Position numbers and translations under genes: made by a program
Origin: Hibiscus mutabilis
Lineage: Eukaryota; Streptophyta; Magnoliopsida; Malvales; Malvaceae
Direction: 5' to 3'
Length of the DNA: 64,000 nt
Assembly (NCBI GenBank): GCA_019671005.1
Contig: CM033745.1
Location: forward strand, 18,714,921-18,778,920
In this document: piece after piece, positions 36,972-48,761 of the stretch
Layout: every line of letters begins with the position of its first letter
Numbering within the stretch: the first letter of the stretch is position 1
The notes under the pieces: model-generated
What the model saw: the letters and a program-made list of their open reading frames with translations, nothing else
Told to the model about the DNA's origin: nothing
The model's database searches: none

Positions 36972-37213
36972 GAAAAAAAAAAAATTGATACACACACCGT
37001 GTAAACTTTAATTTACATGTGTTTTTTAGTTTTAGGAATTAAGGTTTTAATTTAGGGGTTCAAGTTGTAGGGTTTATATTTTAATATTAATATTTATAAT
37101 TTAGGGTTTAGGTTTAGAGTGTGGGGTTTAATTTTTTAGGGATAGGGTTAAGAATTTAGGATTTAATTTTTTTATGTGTAATTTTACACAGTCTGTGTAT
37201 TAAAATTTTACCC
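36972..37213 (+). mobile_element. Second copy of the telomere-word MITE
   Basis: It shares TTGATACACAC-CCGTGTAAACTTTA at the left, the TTTAGGG-rich core, and TTTTACACAGTCTGTGTATT at the right. The flanks TAATTTTTT and TAATTTTTA match at 8 of 9 positions. It lies about 20 bases from the start of the second LINE. Confidence 0.7.
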
Positions 37214-37234
37214 GTAATTTTTATACTAATTTTT

Positions 37235-40200
37235 CCTTTTCGGGGGCTCGAATCGGATTTTAAAATCAAAGCGGTAAGGAGAAAGGTTTTTCCCCAAAAA
37301 ATTGACATGCTTTTCTTACAAGAGACAAAGAAGCAGGCGATTACAGAGGTTGAAGTACAGAGGATGTGGTATGATGACGACATTGAGTACCGTGTTGCAA
37401 ATGCGGATGGGAAATCTGGAGGCTTATTAGTGATTTGGGATAAGACCAAGTTTGAAGTGGTGTCCTCAATTGTAAAATCGAATTTCATCTCTCTCAAAGG
37501 AAAATGGAATCAGGAGAATATGGAGGTAACTCTTGTTAACGTTTATGCTCCGTGTGTGTTGAAGGATCAAATCCTACTATGGAAGGAGTTAATTGCAATG
37601 AAACAATCTGAATCGAGGTCTTCGAAATGTCTATTTGGAGGTGATTTCAACGCTGTGAGAAGTATGGGTGAGAGGAGTGGTGTTGCAACAAATTTATCAG
37701 AGGTAAGGGAATTCAACTCCCTTATTTCAAAGTGTAATTTGGTTGATTTGCCAATGAAGGGAAAAAATACATGTGATTTGGACATTCTAATAGAAAAAGC
37801 AGACTTGATAGATTTCTTATTGATGAAAACTGGATGGTAGCTCTCAGGGATGTAATTCAAAAAGGTCTTATGAGGGAGGTGTCGGATCATGCCCCGATAT
37901 TGTTGTCAACAGGTTCTATTGACTGGGGGCTGAAACCCTTTAAGTTTTTGAATTCATGGTTACAAAAGGAGGAATGTAAGGAGATTATAAAGGGGATTTT
38001 AGCTAGCAGACCTTCCAATAAATCGGCCATTCATCTTAAACTCAGGAGTTTAAAAAGGAGCATTGAAAAAGTGGAACGCAGAGTCTTGTGAAAATTTTGA
38101 TGAAAAGGTGAAGAGTCTAGAAAAGAAGATTAATGATCTGGAAGAAAGTGGAACTGATACAAACCTGGTTGTTGAGAAAGAGAACGAGATGAAACACTTG
38201 AAGCTTGATTTATGGGAAACTCTAAAACTTTAAGAAGTATGGAAACAGAAAGCTAGAATAAATTGGCAAACAAAGGGTGATTTAAACACAGCGTTTTTTC
38301 ATAGTGCTGTCAAAATCAGAGCGAAAAAGAAAGCAATCTACGGGCTGAAGATGGGGAATAAATAGTGCGATGAGCCACAGAAGCTTAAGAGCTTGATCTT
38401 TGAACATTTTCGTGATCATTTTAGTAGTGCACCACGTGACTATAATGGGAATTTTAATCTGGATTTCAAGAAGTTGTTGAGTGAAGAGGCTTCAAAATTG
38501 GAGGATCATTTCTCATTGGAGGAAATCCAGGAAGCAGTGTGGTGCTGTGATGAAAATAAGGCCCCAGGACCAGACGGTTTCAACATTAAGTTCTTCAAGC
38601 ATTGCTGGGAGGAAGTGAAAGGTGAACTGCTGATTTTGTTGCTCAATTTCCACGAGTCGGGTAGGTTGCCCAATAAGTTAAACACCTCTTTTATTGTTCT
38701 TATTCCCAAAACAAGAAATCCAGTGGACATTTCGGAATTCAGACCTATAAGCCTGGTTAGTTCATTGTATAAAATCATAGCTAAGATCCTTTCCAGAAGA
38801 CTTCACGGAGTTATTGACAAAATTATAAGTGAAACACAGTGTGCTTTCGTGATGGGCAGACAAATATTCGATGGGATTTTAATTGCAAACAAAGTAATAC
38901 ATACTATGATGAAAAGTGATAAGGGTGCAGGGGGTGTGATTATCAAACTGGATTTCTCTAAAGCGTATGATAGTGTCAGATGGGACTTCCTTGATATGGT
39001 GTTGTCAAAGATGGGATTCAGCTACAAGTGGAGACATTGGATATGGGAGTGTATCTCTTTATCTAGTGTGTCGATTCTGGTAAATGGTGCTCCTACAAAA
39101 GAATTTAAAATGGAAAAGGGGTTGAGACATGGGGATCCACTATCCCCATTTTTGTTTATTCTAGTGACTAAAGTACTCCATCTTTTACTTCAAAGCGCTG
39201 ATTTGAGAGGTGTAATTGGGGGTATACAGAATGTCCTACAAGATTGGTCGATTTCATATATGCAGTTTGCGGACGATACAATTCTTTTTTTGCGACCTGA
39301 GGAGGAGTCTGTTTGTAATCTGAAACTTATTTTGAGTTGTTTTGAGACTTGCTCTGGCCTTAGTATTAATTTCAGTAAGTCATGTCTAGTGGGTTTGGAA
39401 GTTGTGCAATCAAAAGTTTGAAAGGTTGGCAGAATGATGTGGTTGTCAAGTAGGAAAATTACCATTCATGTATTTGGGCATTCCTCTTGGGGCGGATCCG
39501 AGGAAGATTCAGGCGTGGGAACCAGTGGTGGAAAAAATTTGAACTAAGTTGGCAGGTTGGAAATCCAAAAATCTTTCGTTCGCCGGGAGAGTTGTTTTTA
39601 TTAACTTTGTCTTATCTTCACTGCCACTCTTCTACATGTCACTCTTTGAAATCTCGAAGACGATTCTCTTGAAAATTGAGAAAATTCCAAAGAGTATCTT
39701 GTGGGGAAATACGGATAAGTCAAAAAAGTTGGCAAGAATTAGTTGGAATCGGGTATGCCTCCCAAAGAATAAAGGAGGAGTTGGTTTTATTGACCTTAAA
39801 GCGAAGAACAGAGCTCTCTTGGCTAAGTGGGGATGGAGGTATGCAACGGAGAGTAGGGCATTATGGAGGAGAATTATCTTCTCGAAGTATGGAGGAATTA
39901 ATCGCAGTTGGAGAATGAAGTTATCAAATTCAAAGAAAATGTCTTTGATATGGAGAGGGATTGTGAAAAATTGGGCCTCTGTGGAGGTGAATAGGTGAAT
40001 GCAAGATGATGCCTTTCGGTGGTTGCTAAGGAATGGGGAAACTATTTTATTCTGGGAAGCTTTGTGGTGTGGTTCTAAACCACTATGTAAAGAATATGTT
40101 AGACTTTATAGACTGATTAAAGGAAAAAAAGAGTAAGGGTGGCAGAGGTTGCAAAGGGGGAAAGCTTTAAGAAAGTTAAGTGGGAAGAAATGTTTTCGAG

Positions 40201-41057
40201 AAATCTGCTTGAAAGGGAGTTAGCTTTGCTTAATAATTTGGTGAAAAGTATACAGAATCTCACTCTCTGTCCTGACTTAGAGGATAGGATTGCTTGGATC
40301 CATAATAAATTTGGACAGTTCTCGGTGAAAAAATTGTCGCATCTTTTGGTAAATGCAGATTTAAATGCTCTTAATTTTGATTTTGGGAAGCTATGGAAGA
40401 TTAAGATTCCCCCAAAGGTGAAAACCTTCCTTTGGATGTTAAAGATTGAGAGAATCCCTTCGAAGAAATTCCTTAAAGACATGGTTGTTTTATTAGATGA
40501 GAACTTATGTCTGTGCAGTTGGTGTAAAACTGTTGTGGATGACTCGGATCACCTATTCTCGGGCTGCATTTTTGTTGGTCGTTTTTGGAGCAGTTTCTTT
40601 TATTGGTGGAAGCTTCGGTGGAGGCAGTTTGGGACTGTTCATGATCTATTTCACTTTTGCTTTAATGTCTCATTGTCAAGTACCCTAAGAGATGTGTGGC
40701 TAATTACAGTAGGGGCAGTATTATGGAGCATTTGGCCAGTGAGAAATGAAGCGGTGTTCCATGACAAAACAACAGGAGTCAAGGACGCTTTTCTTCACCA
40801 AGCTTAAAGCTATCTTTTGGATCAAATCGGCAAATGAACCTGAATCTCCAAACATTGATGAACGGTGGGATAACCCGCTGAGTGTTGTTAGGAATAGGAA
40901 TAGAGATATTTTGGTAGATTGGACTCCTCCAGCCTCGGGTTATGCTAAATTCAATGTGGATGGGGCCTTTAAAGGTGAAGCTTCAGGGTGTGGAGGTGTG
41001 TTGAGAACCGAGGATGGTTTAATGAGAATGTTGTTTTTTGGTCATGTTGATGGTAAG
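37235..41057 (+). pseudogene. LINE ORF2: endonuclease, reverse transcriptase, first part of RNase H
   Basis: The AP-endonuclease-like part is at 37235-37900: DMLFLQETKK with the catalytic Glu, then ANADGKSGGLLVIWD, LVNVYAP and FGGDFNAVRS. A frameshift near 37775 moves to SRLDRFLIDENW, and VSDHAPILL carries the final His. Reverse transcriptase is open at 38393-39421 (342 aa): NKAPGPDGFN, FRPISLVSSLYKIIAKILSR, KLDFSKAYDSVRWDFLD, KGLRHGDPLSPFLF, and MQFADDTILF with FADD intact. The connection region follows at 39460-39998, then zf-RVT at 40139-40700 with CSWCKTVVDDSDHLFSGC. RNase H starts at 40921 (YAKFNVDGAFKG). There are several stops and frameshifts between blocks, but the transcriptase block itself is long and clean. 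Confidence 0.9.
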
Positions 41058-43107
41058 TGTAGCGATGTCCCTCTCGTTAAAAGAAAGTGTGGTATTTTTT
41101 TTTTTTTTTGAAAATGTTTTTATTTATTTTGTTTTACTCATGTCTTCCGTGGGATTTTAGAAAAATCGTATTTTATTTAAAAATGGAGTCGCCACCGGCC
41201 ACTCAAGGTGGACCGGACACCGTAAAAATTAGAGATTTAAAATTGATGGGTTCGGGAGTCGGTTACGGATGGGGAAGGATTAGCACCCCCACACCGCCCA
41301 AAATTGATACTTTAATAATTACCGCTTTATTAATATTAGACTTTCCGGATTAAAGTGACGATTAAATTAAAATTTGGTTATAAGTGCGAGTAGATTTTAA
41401 AGGCCCCGTTATCCAAGAGTAAACGCCCAACCACCATCACTACGCCTGATACTGGCCTCGTTTACGCTCGAATAAAAGGGCTCAGCATTGATAATTATAT
41501 ATCCGTTATGCAACTCAAAATATGGCAACCATAAATAAACACAATACAATAAAAATATAAATAAATACTAACATAATAAAATACTAATCTAACGCATAAA
41601 AAACAAACACAACATAAATAAAATACTACTCTAAAACATACAAACATAAATATTAATCTAACACATAAAATATGATAATAATAACAATAATAATAATATT
41701 GATAAGGCATGAATTAAGCTAATATATAAAACTTCATGTAAGGACTAAAATGCATGGATTAATTATTTACATGGCATGAAATAACATAAAATTTAAATTC
41801 AAGGACTAGAATGCCCAAATATTAAATGACATGGCAAAACATAAAAGGACTAACATGCAATAAAATAATAACATAGGCTAAGATATAAATAACATGAAAT
41901 ACAAGGTGTAAATACAAACAACTATAATTAAGGGACTAAAAACTAAATAAATAATAAAACAGTGACCAAATTGTGCAAAAAATAAAATAAATGTGCAAAT
42001 TTTAAATGAAAAAAGGACGAAAATAGAAACGGGAAAGAGGAAAAGGGACTGAAACGAGAATTATCCCATGAACAAAATAAAAACAGAATAAGAAAGGAAG
42101 GACCTGAAGAGTAATTAGACCCTTAAAAATGGCGTGGATCCTCCCCGGGCTACCGGGTCACCGCGGGTCAAGGCCTCAAAACTACGTCGTTTTGAATCTA
42201 ACCGGTTTAAAACATAAGAGTTATTGTTTTTTTTAACACGTTTAATATAAAAAAACCTGAGAAACCCTAAGAGCTTCTCCTCTCAACTAAAGTCGGTCTT
42301 CACTTTCCCTCAACAGACTCGACGATGCCATCTCCCATTTAATCTGTCGTTCACCGGCGTTCAAGCCTCACGGCGAGGGTGAGATGACTCCGGCGGACAC
42401 ACGACACGCTCAATCGACTGGGTAAGCTTCGAACTCTATCTCATTTTTGTTTGTTTCGAAAGGAGATTGGAAACCAAAAGAAAGACTTAATTTAAAAAAA
42501 ACTGAAGAACTCTCTTTGATTTTGATGTTCGATTTGAAAAAAAGAAACACGAATTTTGGATCTGAAATTTTTTTAATTCGATTCTTCCTTTTTTTACAAA
42601 TTTTTCCCCTTAAAACTCTCTATTTTTCTCTCTGTTTTTTTTCGAAACCCCCTTTTACATTTGTGATTTTTTTTCTTATATAACCGATCTTCACACACTA
42701 AATCCTCTTTCCTTTTCTATTTGTTGCTGCAGATTTGATGAAGGGTAGATGGTCGGGATTTGAGGGTGGCAGGGCATGGTTCGGTGGATTTGGGAAAGAG
42801 GGTAGTTAATTTTAGGGTTATTTTATTCTTGGTTTTTGTGGATTTGGTTTAGGGATGATAGATTTGAGGTAATTTGGGGTTTTGGTTTAGTTTAGGATTT
42901 GTTTTAGGGTTTCAAATTATTCGCCGGTGACGGCGGCTTGGCAATTGCGGCAGCGGCGGCCGGACGAGGAAAGACGGCGGCGGCGATGACAGATGAGGGT
43001 ATTAGGGTTAGGGTTAGATCAATTAGGGTAAATGGTATTTTAGTAATTTTGGATTTGGGTCGGGTTATGGGTTTAAAGTTTGGGTCGGGTCAAAACGGTT
43101 TATTACA
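41058..43107 (-). repeat. 3' LTR (normal copy, 2050 bp)
   Basis: Plus-strand ends are TGTAGCG and TTATTACA, so both strands read TG...CA. The first ~460 bases match 45623-46080 closely (AATGGAGTCGCCA, TTCGGGAGTCGGTTACGGAT, AAGGATTAGCACC), after which the two LTRs diverge. A GC-rich block at 42130-42420 and T-rich sequence beyond it have no coding meaning. Confidence 0.75.
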
Positions 43108-43124
43108 GTTGCCCCTCTTTGCTC
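43108..43124 (-). other. Polypurine tract of the palindromic-LTR element
   Basis: On the minus strand it reads GAGCAAAGAGGGGCAAC, immediately before the LTR start TGTAATAAACC. Confidence 0.7.
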
Positions 43125-43152
43125 ATTGTTGTGTAACAACAATAGAGCAAAG
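43117..43152. other. Hairpin at the internal edge of the LTR
   Basis: CTTTGCTCATTGTTGT pairs with ACAACAATAGAGCAAAG across a 3-base loop: 16 base pairs with one bulged A. It overlaps the polypurine tract. Confidence 0.75.
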
Positions 43153-43599
43153 ACTAAAAATGACCCGTTTTGTCTTGTCCGGCTGTGCTTCTTCCCTCTT
43201 GACACATGTCTTCTTTCTTCGGTAGATCTTATTTCTCTTTGATGCAGATCTTCTTTCTTTTTTTGGTTGATCTACCTTGTCACTCTTGGGAAGCAAAATC
43301 TTCAAAATAGGGGGTTGTCTGTTGGGGAAGCAAAATGAGTCCAACTTGCTACATTATTGATAATAAGTTACTACCTAAAGAGAGTTCGACCCAGCTGCAA
43401 CACTGACGAAGAGGCAGGATCGATGGACGAAAGTTCTGATGTCTGATCCAGCTACAACTCTGACGAAGAGGCAAGATCAGAAAACTAACAACATTTTCAT
43501 TCTTTTCTCTCTTTTTTTTTTCTTTTTTGTTTGTTTTTTTTTTTTTTTTTGTTTTTTTTTTTTTTTTTGTTCATCATGGTAATACGAGAATAAAAATGA

Positions 43600-44955
43600 C
43601 CTGGCTACAACACCGACGAAGAGACCGGGTCGAAAGATAGATGTTGGACCCCACTACTCCATCAACGGAGAAGTAAGATCGGAGAACGTTGGTAACATGG
43701 ATTCAACCACCCCATCAGCGGAGGGACTGGATCGGATAATGGCGACCTGGAACCAGCTACACAATCAGCGAATAGCAAGATCAGAGGACGACTACAGCTT
43801 GGACCTAGCCACTCCATCAGCCGAGGACTAGATCGGATAATGACGACCTGGAACCGGCTACACCATCAGCGAAGAGTAGGATCAGAAGACGATGATAGCT
43901 TGTACCTAGCCACTCCATCAACGAAGAGACTAGATCGGGTGATGAAAGTTGATAAATTTTCTTTTGATTTTTTCATTTTTTCTTATTCATTTTTACTTCT
44001 TCTGATTTTTCTTTTTTCTGTGATTTTTCTTCTTCTTTTTTCTTTTTCTCTTTGATTTTTTTCTTCTTTTTTATTTTTCTTTGATTTTTTTTTGCTATAA
44101 CATTAATAAAGAGAACGTGAAAATCAGTAAAGTTGGATCTAACCTCGCCATCAACGGAGAAGCAGAACATTAACTGGAACCCTACTACACCATCAGCGGA
44201 GAAGCAGGATAGCAGCAACTTGGACCTAGCCACTCCATCAGCGGAGGGACTGGATCGGATAATGACGACCTGGGACCGGCTACACCATCAGCAGAGAGCA
44301 GGATCAGAGGATGACAGTAGCTTGGACCTAGCCACTCCATCAGCAGAGGCCTAGATCGGACAATGACGACCTAGAACCGGCTACATCATCAGCGGAGAGT
44401 AGGATCAGAGGACGACGGGAGCTTGGACCCGACCACTCCATCAGCGGAGGATTGGATTGGACAATGACGATCTGGAACCGCTACACCATCAGCAGAGAGC
44501 AGGATCTGAGGACAACGGAAGCTTGGACCTAGCCACTTCATCAGCGGAGGACTGGATTGGATAATGACGACCTGGAACCGGCTACACCATCAACGGAGAG
44601 CAGGATTTGAGAACGACGGGAGCTTGGACCCGGCCACTCCATCATCGGAGGATTGGATTGGATAATGATGACCTGGAACCGGCTACACCATCAACAGAGA
44701 GCAGGATCTGAGGACGACGGAAGCTTGGACCCGGCCACTCCATCAGCGGAGGACTGGATCAGATAATGATGACTTGGAACCGGCTACTCCATCAGCGGAG
44801 AGTAGTATCTAAGGACGACGGGAGCTTGGACTTGGCCACTCCATCAGCGGAGGACTGGATCAGATAATGATGACTTGGAACCAGCTACTCCATCAGCGGA
44901 GAGCAAGATCTAAGGACGACGGGAGCTTGGACCCGGCCACTCCATCATCGGATAA
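43600..44955. repeat. Tandem array of ~101 bp units
   Basis: Units such as GACCTGGAACCGGCTACACC recur near 44264, 44365, 44466, 44566, 44667, 44768 and 44869, about 101 bases apart. More diverged units extend left to about 43600. Each unit contains two related halves: one around CTACACCATCAGCGGAGAGC and one around CCACTCCATCAGCGGAGGAC. The array is non-coding. Confidence 0.85.
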
Positions 44956-45600
44956 TTAAGATTGTGATGATGTTGTGTAATGATGCAAATGAAATTGATG
45001 TGATGAAAATGAAACGAGGTAGTATCGAATAAAATGATTAAATAAAACAAATGATAAATATGAAAAAAATGGAGTAATTAAAAAACTGTACATAAACAAG
45101 AAATAAGGCACCAGAGCCTAAATAGGGTGACCACTAATCGGGCCGAGTTTCACATGGCTCTAGAAGGTTGGCTCATACGGCTTACTATATGCAGTTTTGG
45201 TGCTAAGAGGTACCCGAATTGTCCTTGTTGTCCTCTACTAAGAGTAGCAAGGCCCCCGGTCATCACCCATTAGAGACTCCTTTCAACCGGGTTCAATTCA
45301 GGAGGACCCATTCGCTTATGCCTGCACGAAAGAACAATATCCTTACGAAAACATAAGGTACTCGAGCCCCGAAGGTACTTGCTAGGCCTACACGGAGGAA
45401 CGATATCCTCGCGAAAGCATTAACGTTTTCCCCCCACTTAAAAAGGATGGGTTTATATGCCAAATTTTAAATGCGTTAAAATAAACGCGCAATTATAATC
45501 GAATGTTACTTTAATAGTCACTTTAATCCGAAATTTCCAATATTAGTAAACCGGTGATTATTTAAAAGAGCTAAACTCTCATTTGTTTTTGAAAAAAAAA
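44956..45600. other. Internal region between tandem array and primer site
   Basis: No gag or pol similarity. Two imperfect copies of a ~35 bp word (GCCTGCACGAAAGAACAATA near 45320 and GCCTACACGGAGGAACGATA near 45387) are present. Confidence 0.5.
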
Positions 45601-45620
45601 TGTCCCCAGCGGAGTCGCCA
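45601..45620 (-). other. Primer-binding site of the palindromic-LTR element
   Basis: The minus strand reads TGGCGACTCCGCTGGGGACA two bases after the LTR end. This type of site is known from Tat/Ogre gypsy elements, where it is matched to an arginine tRNA. Confidence 0.7.
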
Positions 45621-45622
45621 TC

Positions 45623-48127
45623 TGTAGCGATGTCCCTCTCGCTAAAAAGAATGTTGGTGTTTTTTATTTTGTTTTACTTTATTTTGAAAATAATGTCTTC
45701 CGCGTGGAGTTTTATAAAACCCATATTTTATTTAAAAATGGAGTCGCCATCGGCCACTCAAGGTGGACCGAACACCATAAAAACCAGAGATTTCAAAATG
45801 TTGGGTTCGGGAGTCGGTTACGGATGGGGAAGGATTAGCACCACCCCCACACCGCCCAAAATTGGTACTTTAATAATTACCTCTTTATTAATATTAGACT
45901 TTCCGGATTAAAGTGGCGATTAAATTAAAATTTGGTTATAAGTGCGAGTAGATTTTAAAGGCCCCGTTATTCGAGAGTAAACGCCCAACCACTATCACTA
46001 CGCCTGATATTGGCCCCGTTTACGCTCGGATAAAAAGGGCACCACATTGACAATTTATATTTCCGAAATGCAATTTAAGAAAACAAATATTAACATTTAT
46101 ATTGACATGGCATAAACACATAAATATCATAATATAAAAAAACAAAACATGAACGAGAAAAACGAGCTTCTAAAACTAAAATAATTAATTTTAACATGCT
46201 TAAACACATTAAGACACCAATATAATATACATGACATATATGAAATGTAATGCTAAACTAACATAACAACATGTTAACATAAAAAACTAATACTTGACTT
46301 CTATCATATAACATAATTTACACCCACAACCTAACATGACATTTAAACATGATAAATAATACCACACTAACATATAACCTAAAAACAAGATGAACATAAA
46401 GTACATATGAATCATATCAAATACAAAGATGTACATACATACCAAACATAAAAAATAAATAAAAGCCATGAACAAATACATATCATGATAAATCATATAT
46501 TTAGATGAAAAGATAAAAAAATTAAACAACCACCAAAAATTAATTTAAACACATGCTAACAACATATATAAACATATGAACATCACAATATAAAAACACA
46601 TAAGAACAAAAAAAACATAAAAAGGATACTAGAAAACATCATTTCTATTGGATTATAAAAAAAGATTAAACCACAAGCATACTCCAAAAAATAAAAACCC
46701 AAACCTAAATATGGTAGTGAGTTTTTCTCCTTTTCTTTCCAATTTATGGTATCTTCAAAAGCCAAAAAAAAAATGTGAATGGCTGGTTCTTTTCTTCCCC
46801 CCTTTTTATCCACTTCAAATAACCACAATAGAACAAGGGAAAAGAGGCAGATTGAGAATTGGAGAGGTGAGGGCTCACGGAAATTTGAGAAAAAAGGAGG
46901 GGAAGAAAAGAACCGGCCATTCACATTTTTTTTTGCTTTTGAAGATACCATAAATTGGAAAGAAAAGGAGAAAAACTCACTACCGTATTTAGGTTTGGGT
47001 ATTTATTTTTTGGAGTATGTTTGTGGTTTAATCTTTTTTTATAATCTAATAGAAATGATGTTTTCTAGTAATCTTTTTATGTTTTTTTTGTTCTTATGTG
47101 TTTTTATATTGTGATGTTCATATGTTTCTATATGTTGTTAGCATGTGTTTAAATTAATTTTTGGTGGTTGTTTAATTTTTTTTATCTTTTCATCTAAATA
47201 TATGATTTATCATGATATTTATTTGTTCATGGCTTTTATTTATTTTTTATGTTTGGTATGTATGTACATCTTTGTATTTGATATGATTCGTATGTACTTT
47301 ATGTTCATCTTGTTTTTAGGTTATATGTTAGTGTGGTATTATTTATCATGTTTAAATGTCATGTTAGGTTGTGGGTGTAAATTATGTTATATGATAGAAG
47401 TCAAGTATTAGTTTTTTATGTTAACATGTTGTTATGTTAGTTTAGCATTACATTTCATGTATGTCATGTATATTATATTGGTGTCTTAATGTGTTTAAGC
47501 ATGTTAGATTTAATTATTTTAGTTTTAGAAGCTCGTTTTTCTTGTTCATGTTTTGTTTTTTATATTATGATTGATCATGTATTTTTATTCATGTAGTTTA
47601 TTATTATCTTTTTATATAATATTATAATATTTATGTGTTTATGCCATGTCAATATAAATGTTAATATTTGTTTTCTTAAATTGCATTTCGGAAATATAAA
47701 TTGTCAAAGCGGTGCCCTTTTTATCCGAGCGTAAATGAGACCAGTATCAGGCGTAGTGATAGTGGTTGGACGTTTACTCTCGAATAACGGGGCCTTTAAA
47801 ATCTACTTGCACTTATAACCAAATTTTAATTTAATCGTCACTTTAATCCGGAAAGTCTAATATTAATAAAGCGGTAATTATTAAAGTACCAATTTTGGGC
47901 GGTGTGGGGGTGTTAATCCTTCCTCATCCGTAACCGACTCTCGAACCCGACATTTTGAAATCTCTGGTTTTTATGGTGTCCGGTCCACCTTGAGTGGCCG
48001 GTAGCGACTCCATTTTTAAATAAAACACGGGTTTTATAAAACTCCACGCGGTATACATTATTTTCAAAATAAAGTAAAACAAAATAAAAAACACCAACAT
48101 TTTTTTAGCGAGAGGGACATCGCTACC
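45623..48127. repeat. Palindromic LTR: two ~1.2 kb inverted arms
   Basis: The left arm (45623 to about 46806) is repeated as its reverse complement at about 46888-48127 around an ~80 bp unpaired centre. Matching anchors are TAGCGATGTCCCTCTCGCTA at both outer edges, AACAAATATTAACATTTATA at 46081 and its complement near 47660, and ACCTAAATA(T/C)GGTAGTGAG near the centre. The right arm has a ~60 bp insertion near 47575-47635. Open frames here are the same DNA read twice and are not genes. The U3 end of the normal LTR (TGTAATAAACC) is absent. Confidence 0.85.
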
Positions 48128-48132
48128 GTAAG

Positions 48133-48408
48133 GGGGCAGATTTTGCAGAGTTAATTGCAGTTAAAACTGCATTACAAGTTTTCATTGAAGCAAATTGGAT
48201 TGGGCGATCCAAATTCATAGTTGAGTCGGATTCCATGGTGATATTGCTTTGGTTAAAAGATATTCTACAACGTCCTTGGAGTTGGTGGCCACTCTTTGTC
48301 GAGATAGATAAATTGGTTCAAAGGATTGGAAGTGTTCGTTTTGTTCATATTCCACTGCCTTGCAAAAGTGCTTGCGGACCGCCTTGCAAAAGATGGTCTA
48401 TCCCATAA
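48133..48408 (+). pseudogene. LINE ORF2: rest of the RNase H domain
   Basis: The plus strand reads GADFAELIAVKTALQVF, SKFIVESDSMVILLWLKD, and VLADRLAKDG in a shifted frame near 48370-48400. These are the middle and C-terminal RNase H blocks that are missing at 41057. The block is separated from its N-terminal half only by the inserted LTR element. Confidence 0.9.
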
Positions 48409-48761
48409 TTCTCTCCTTAAGGCATGGTGGTAGTATAGGTTGAACCATTTGTGTCAGTTTAAAGCAATTTGCATTGTGGGGGCTGTGTTAGGTGTGATTC
48501 TGGATTTTTTGTACCATTTTGTAACAGGTTTTTGGTCCCGTAAAGGTGTTGTTTTGAGAGTGATGAAGGTGTCTTTTCTCTATCTTATTTTTCCTGGTTA
48601 TATGTATTTTTTTTCTCTATTTAGGCCTAGAGAGGTTTTTAACAAGACATATAACTCAGGCTTTATTAATAGAATTTTGCTTAACAAAAAAAAACATATA
48701 TTTTTTTAAAAAAAGTATTTTGATTAAAAGTCATTTATCACTCCACCTAGTAATTTTGTTT

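Larger units (their letters stand above)
41058..48127 (-). mobile_element. Non-coding LTR retroelement with a palindromic right LTR
   Basis: The 7070 bp unit is flanked by an exact GTAAG duplication (41053-41057 and 48128-48132). Read on the minus strand it has a primer-binding site (45620-45601), a 2.5 kb internal region without gag or pol, a polypurine tract (43124-43108) and a normal 3' LTR (43107-41058). The LTR at the primer-site end is abnormal: it is a ~2.5 kb inverted repeat. As a result both outer termini are inverted copies of the same LTR end (TGTAGCGATGTCCC at the left, the reverse complement GGTAGCGATGTCCC at the right). Lacking coding sequence, it is LARD-like; the primer-site sequence resembles that of Tat/Ogre gypsy elements. 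Confidence 0.85.
37235..48700 (+). mobile_element. Second L1-type LINE, split by the palindromic LTR element
   Basis: Domain order is endonuclease, linker, reverse transcriptase, zf-RVT zinc region, RNase H, then 3' tail with an A-rich run near 48685-48695. The 5' end begins inside the endonuclease. The RNase H reading frame is cut after HVDGK at 41057 and continues exactly at 48133 with GADFAELIAVKTA, once the inserted 7070 bp and one GTAAG are removed. Confidence 0.9.

Noticed and set aside
43600..44955. CRISPR-like regular repeats
   Set aside because: The units are contiguous ~101 bp tandem copies without unique spacers, inside a plant retroelement.
46583..47114. Two opposite-strand open frames with nearly the same peptide
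   Set aside because: They are the two arms of the LTR palindrome read in opposite directions; the peptide is low-complexity and matches no family.
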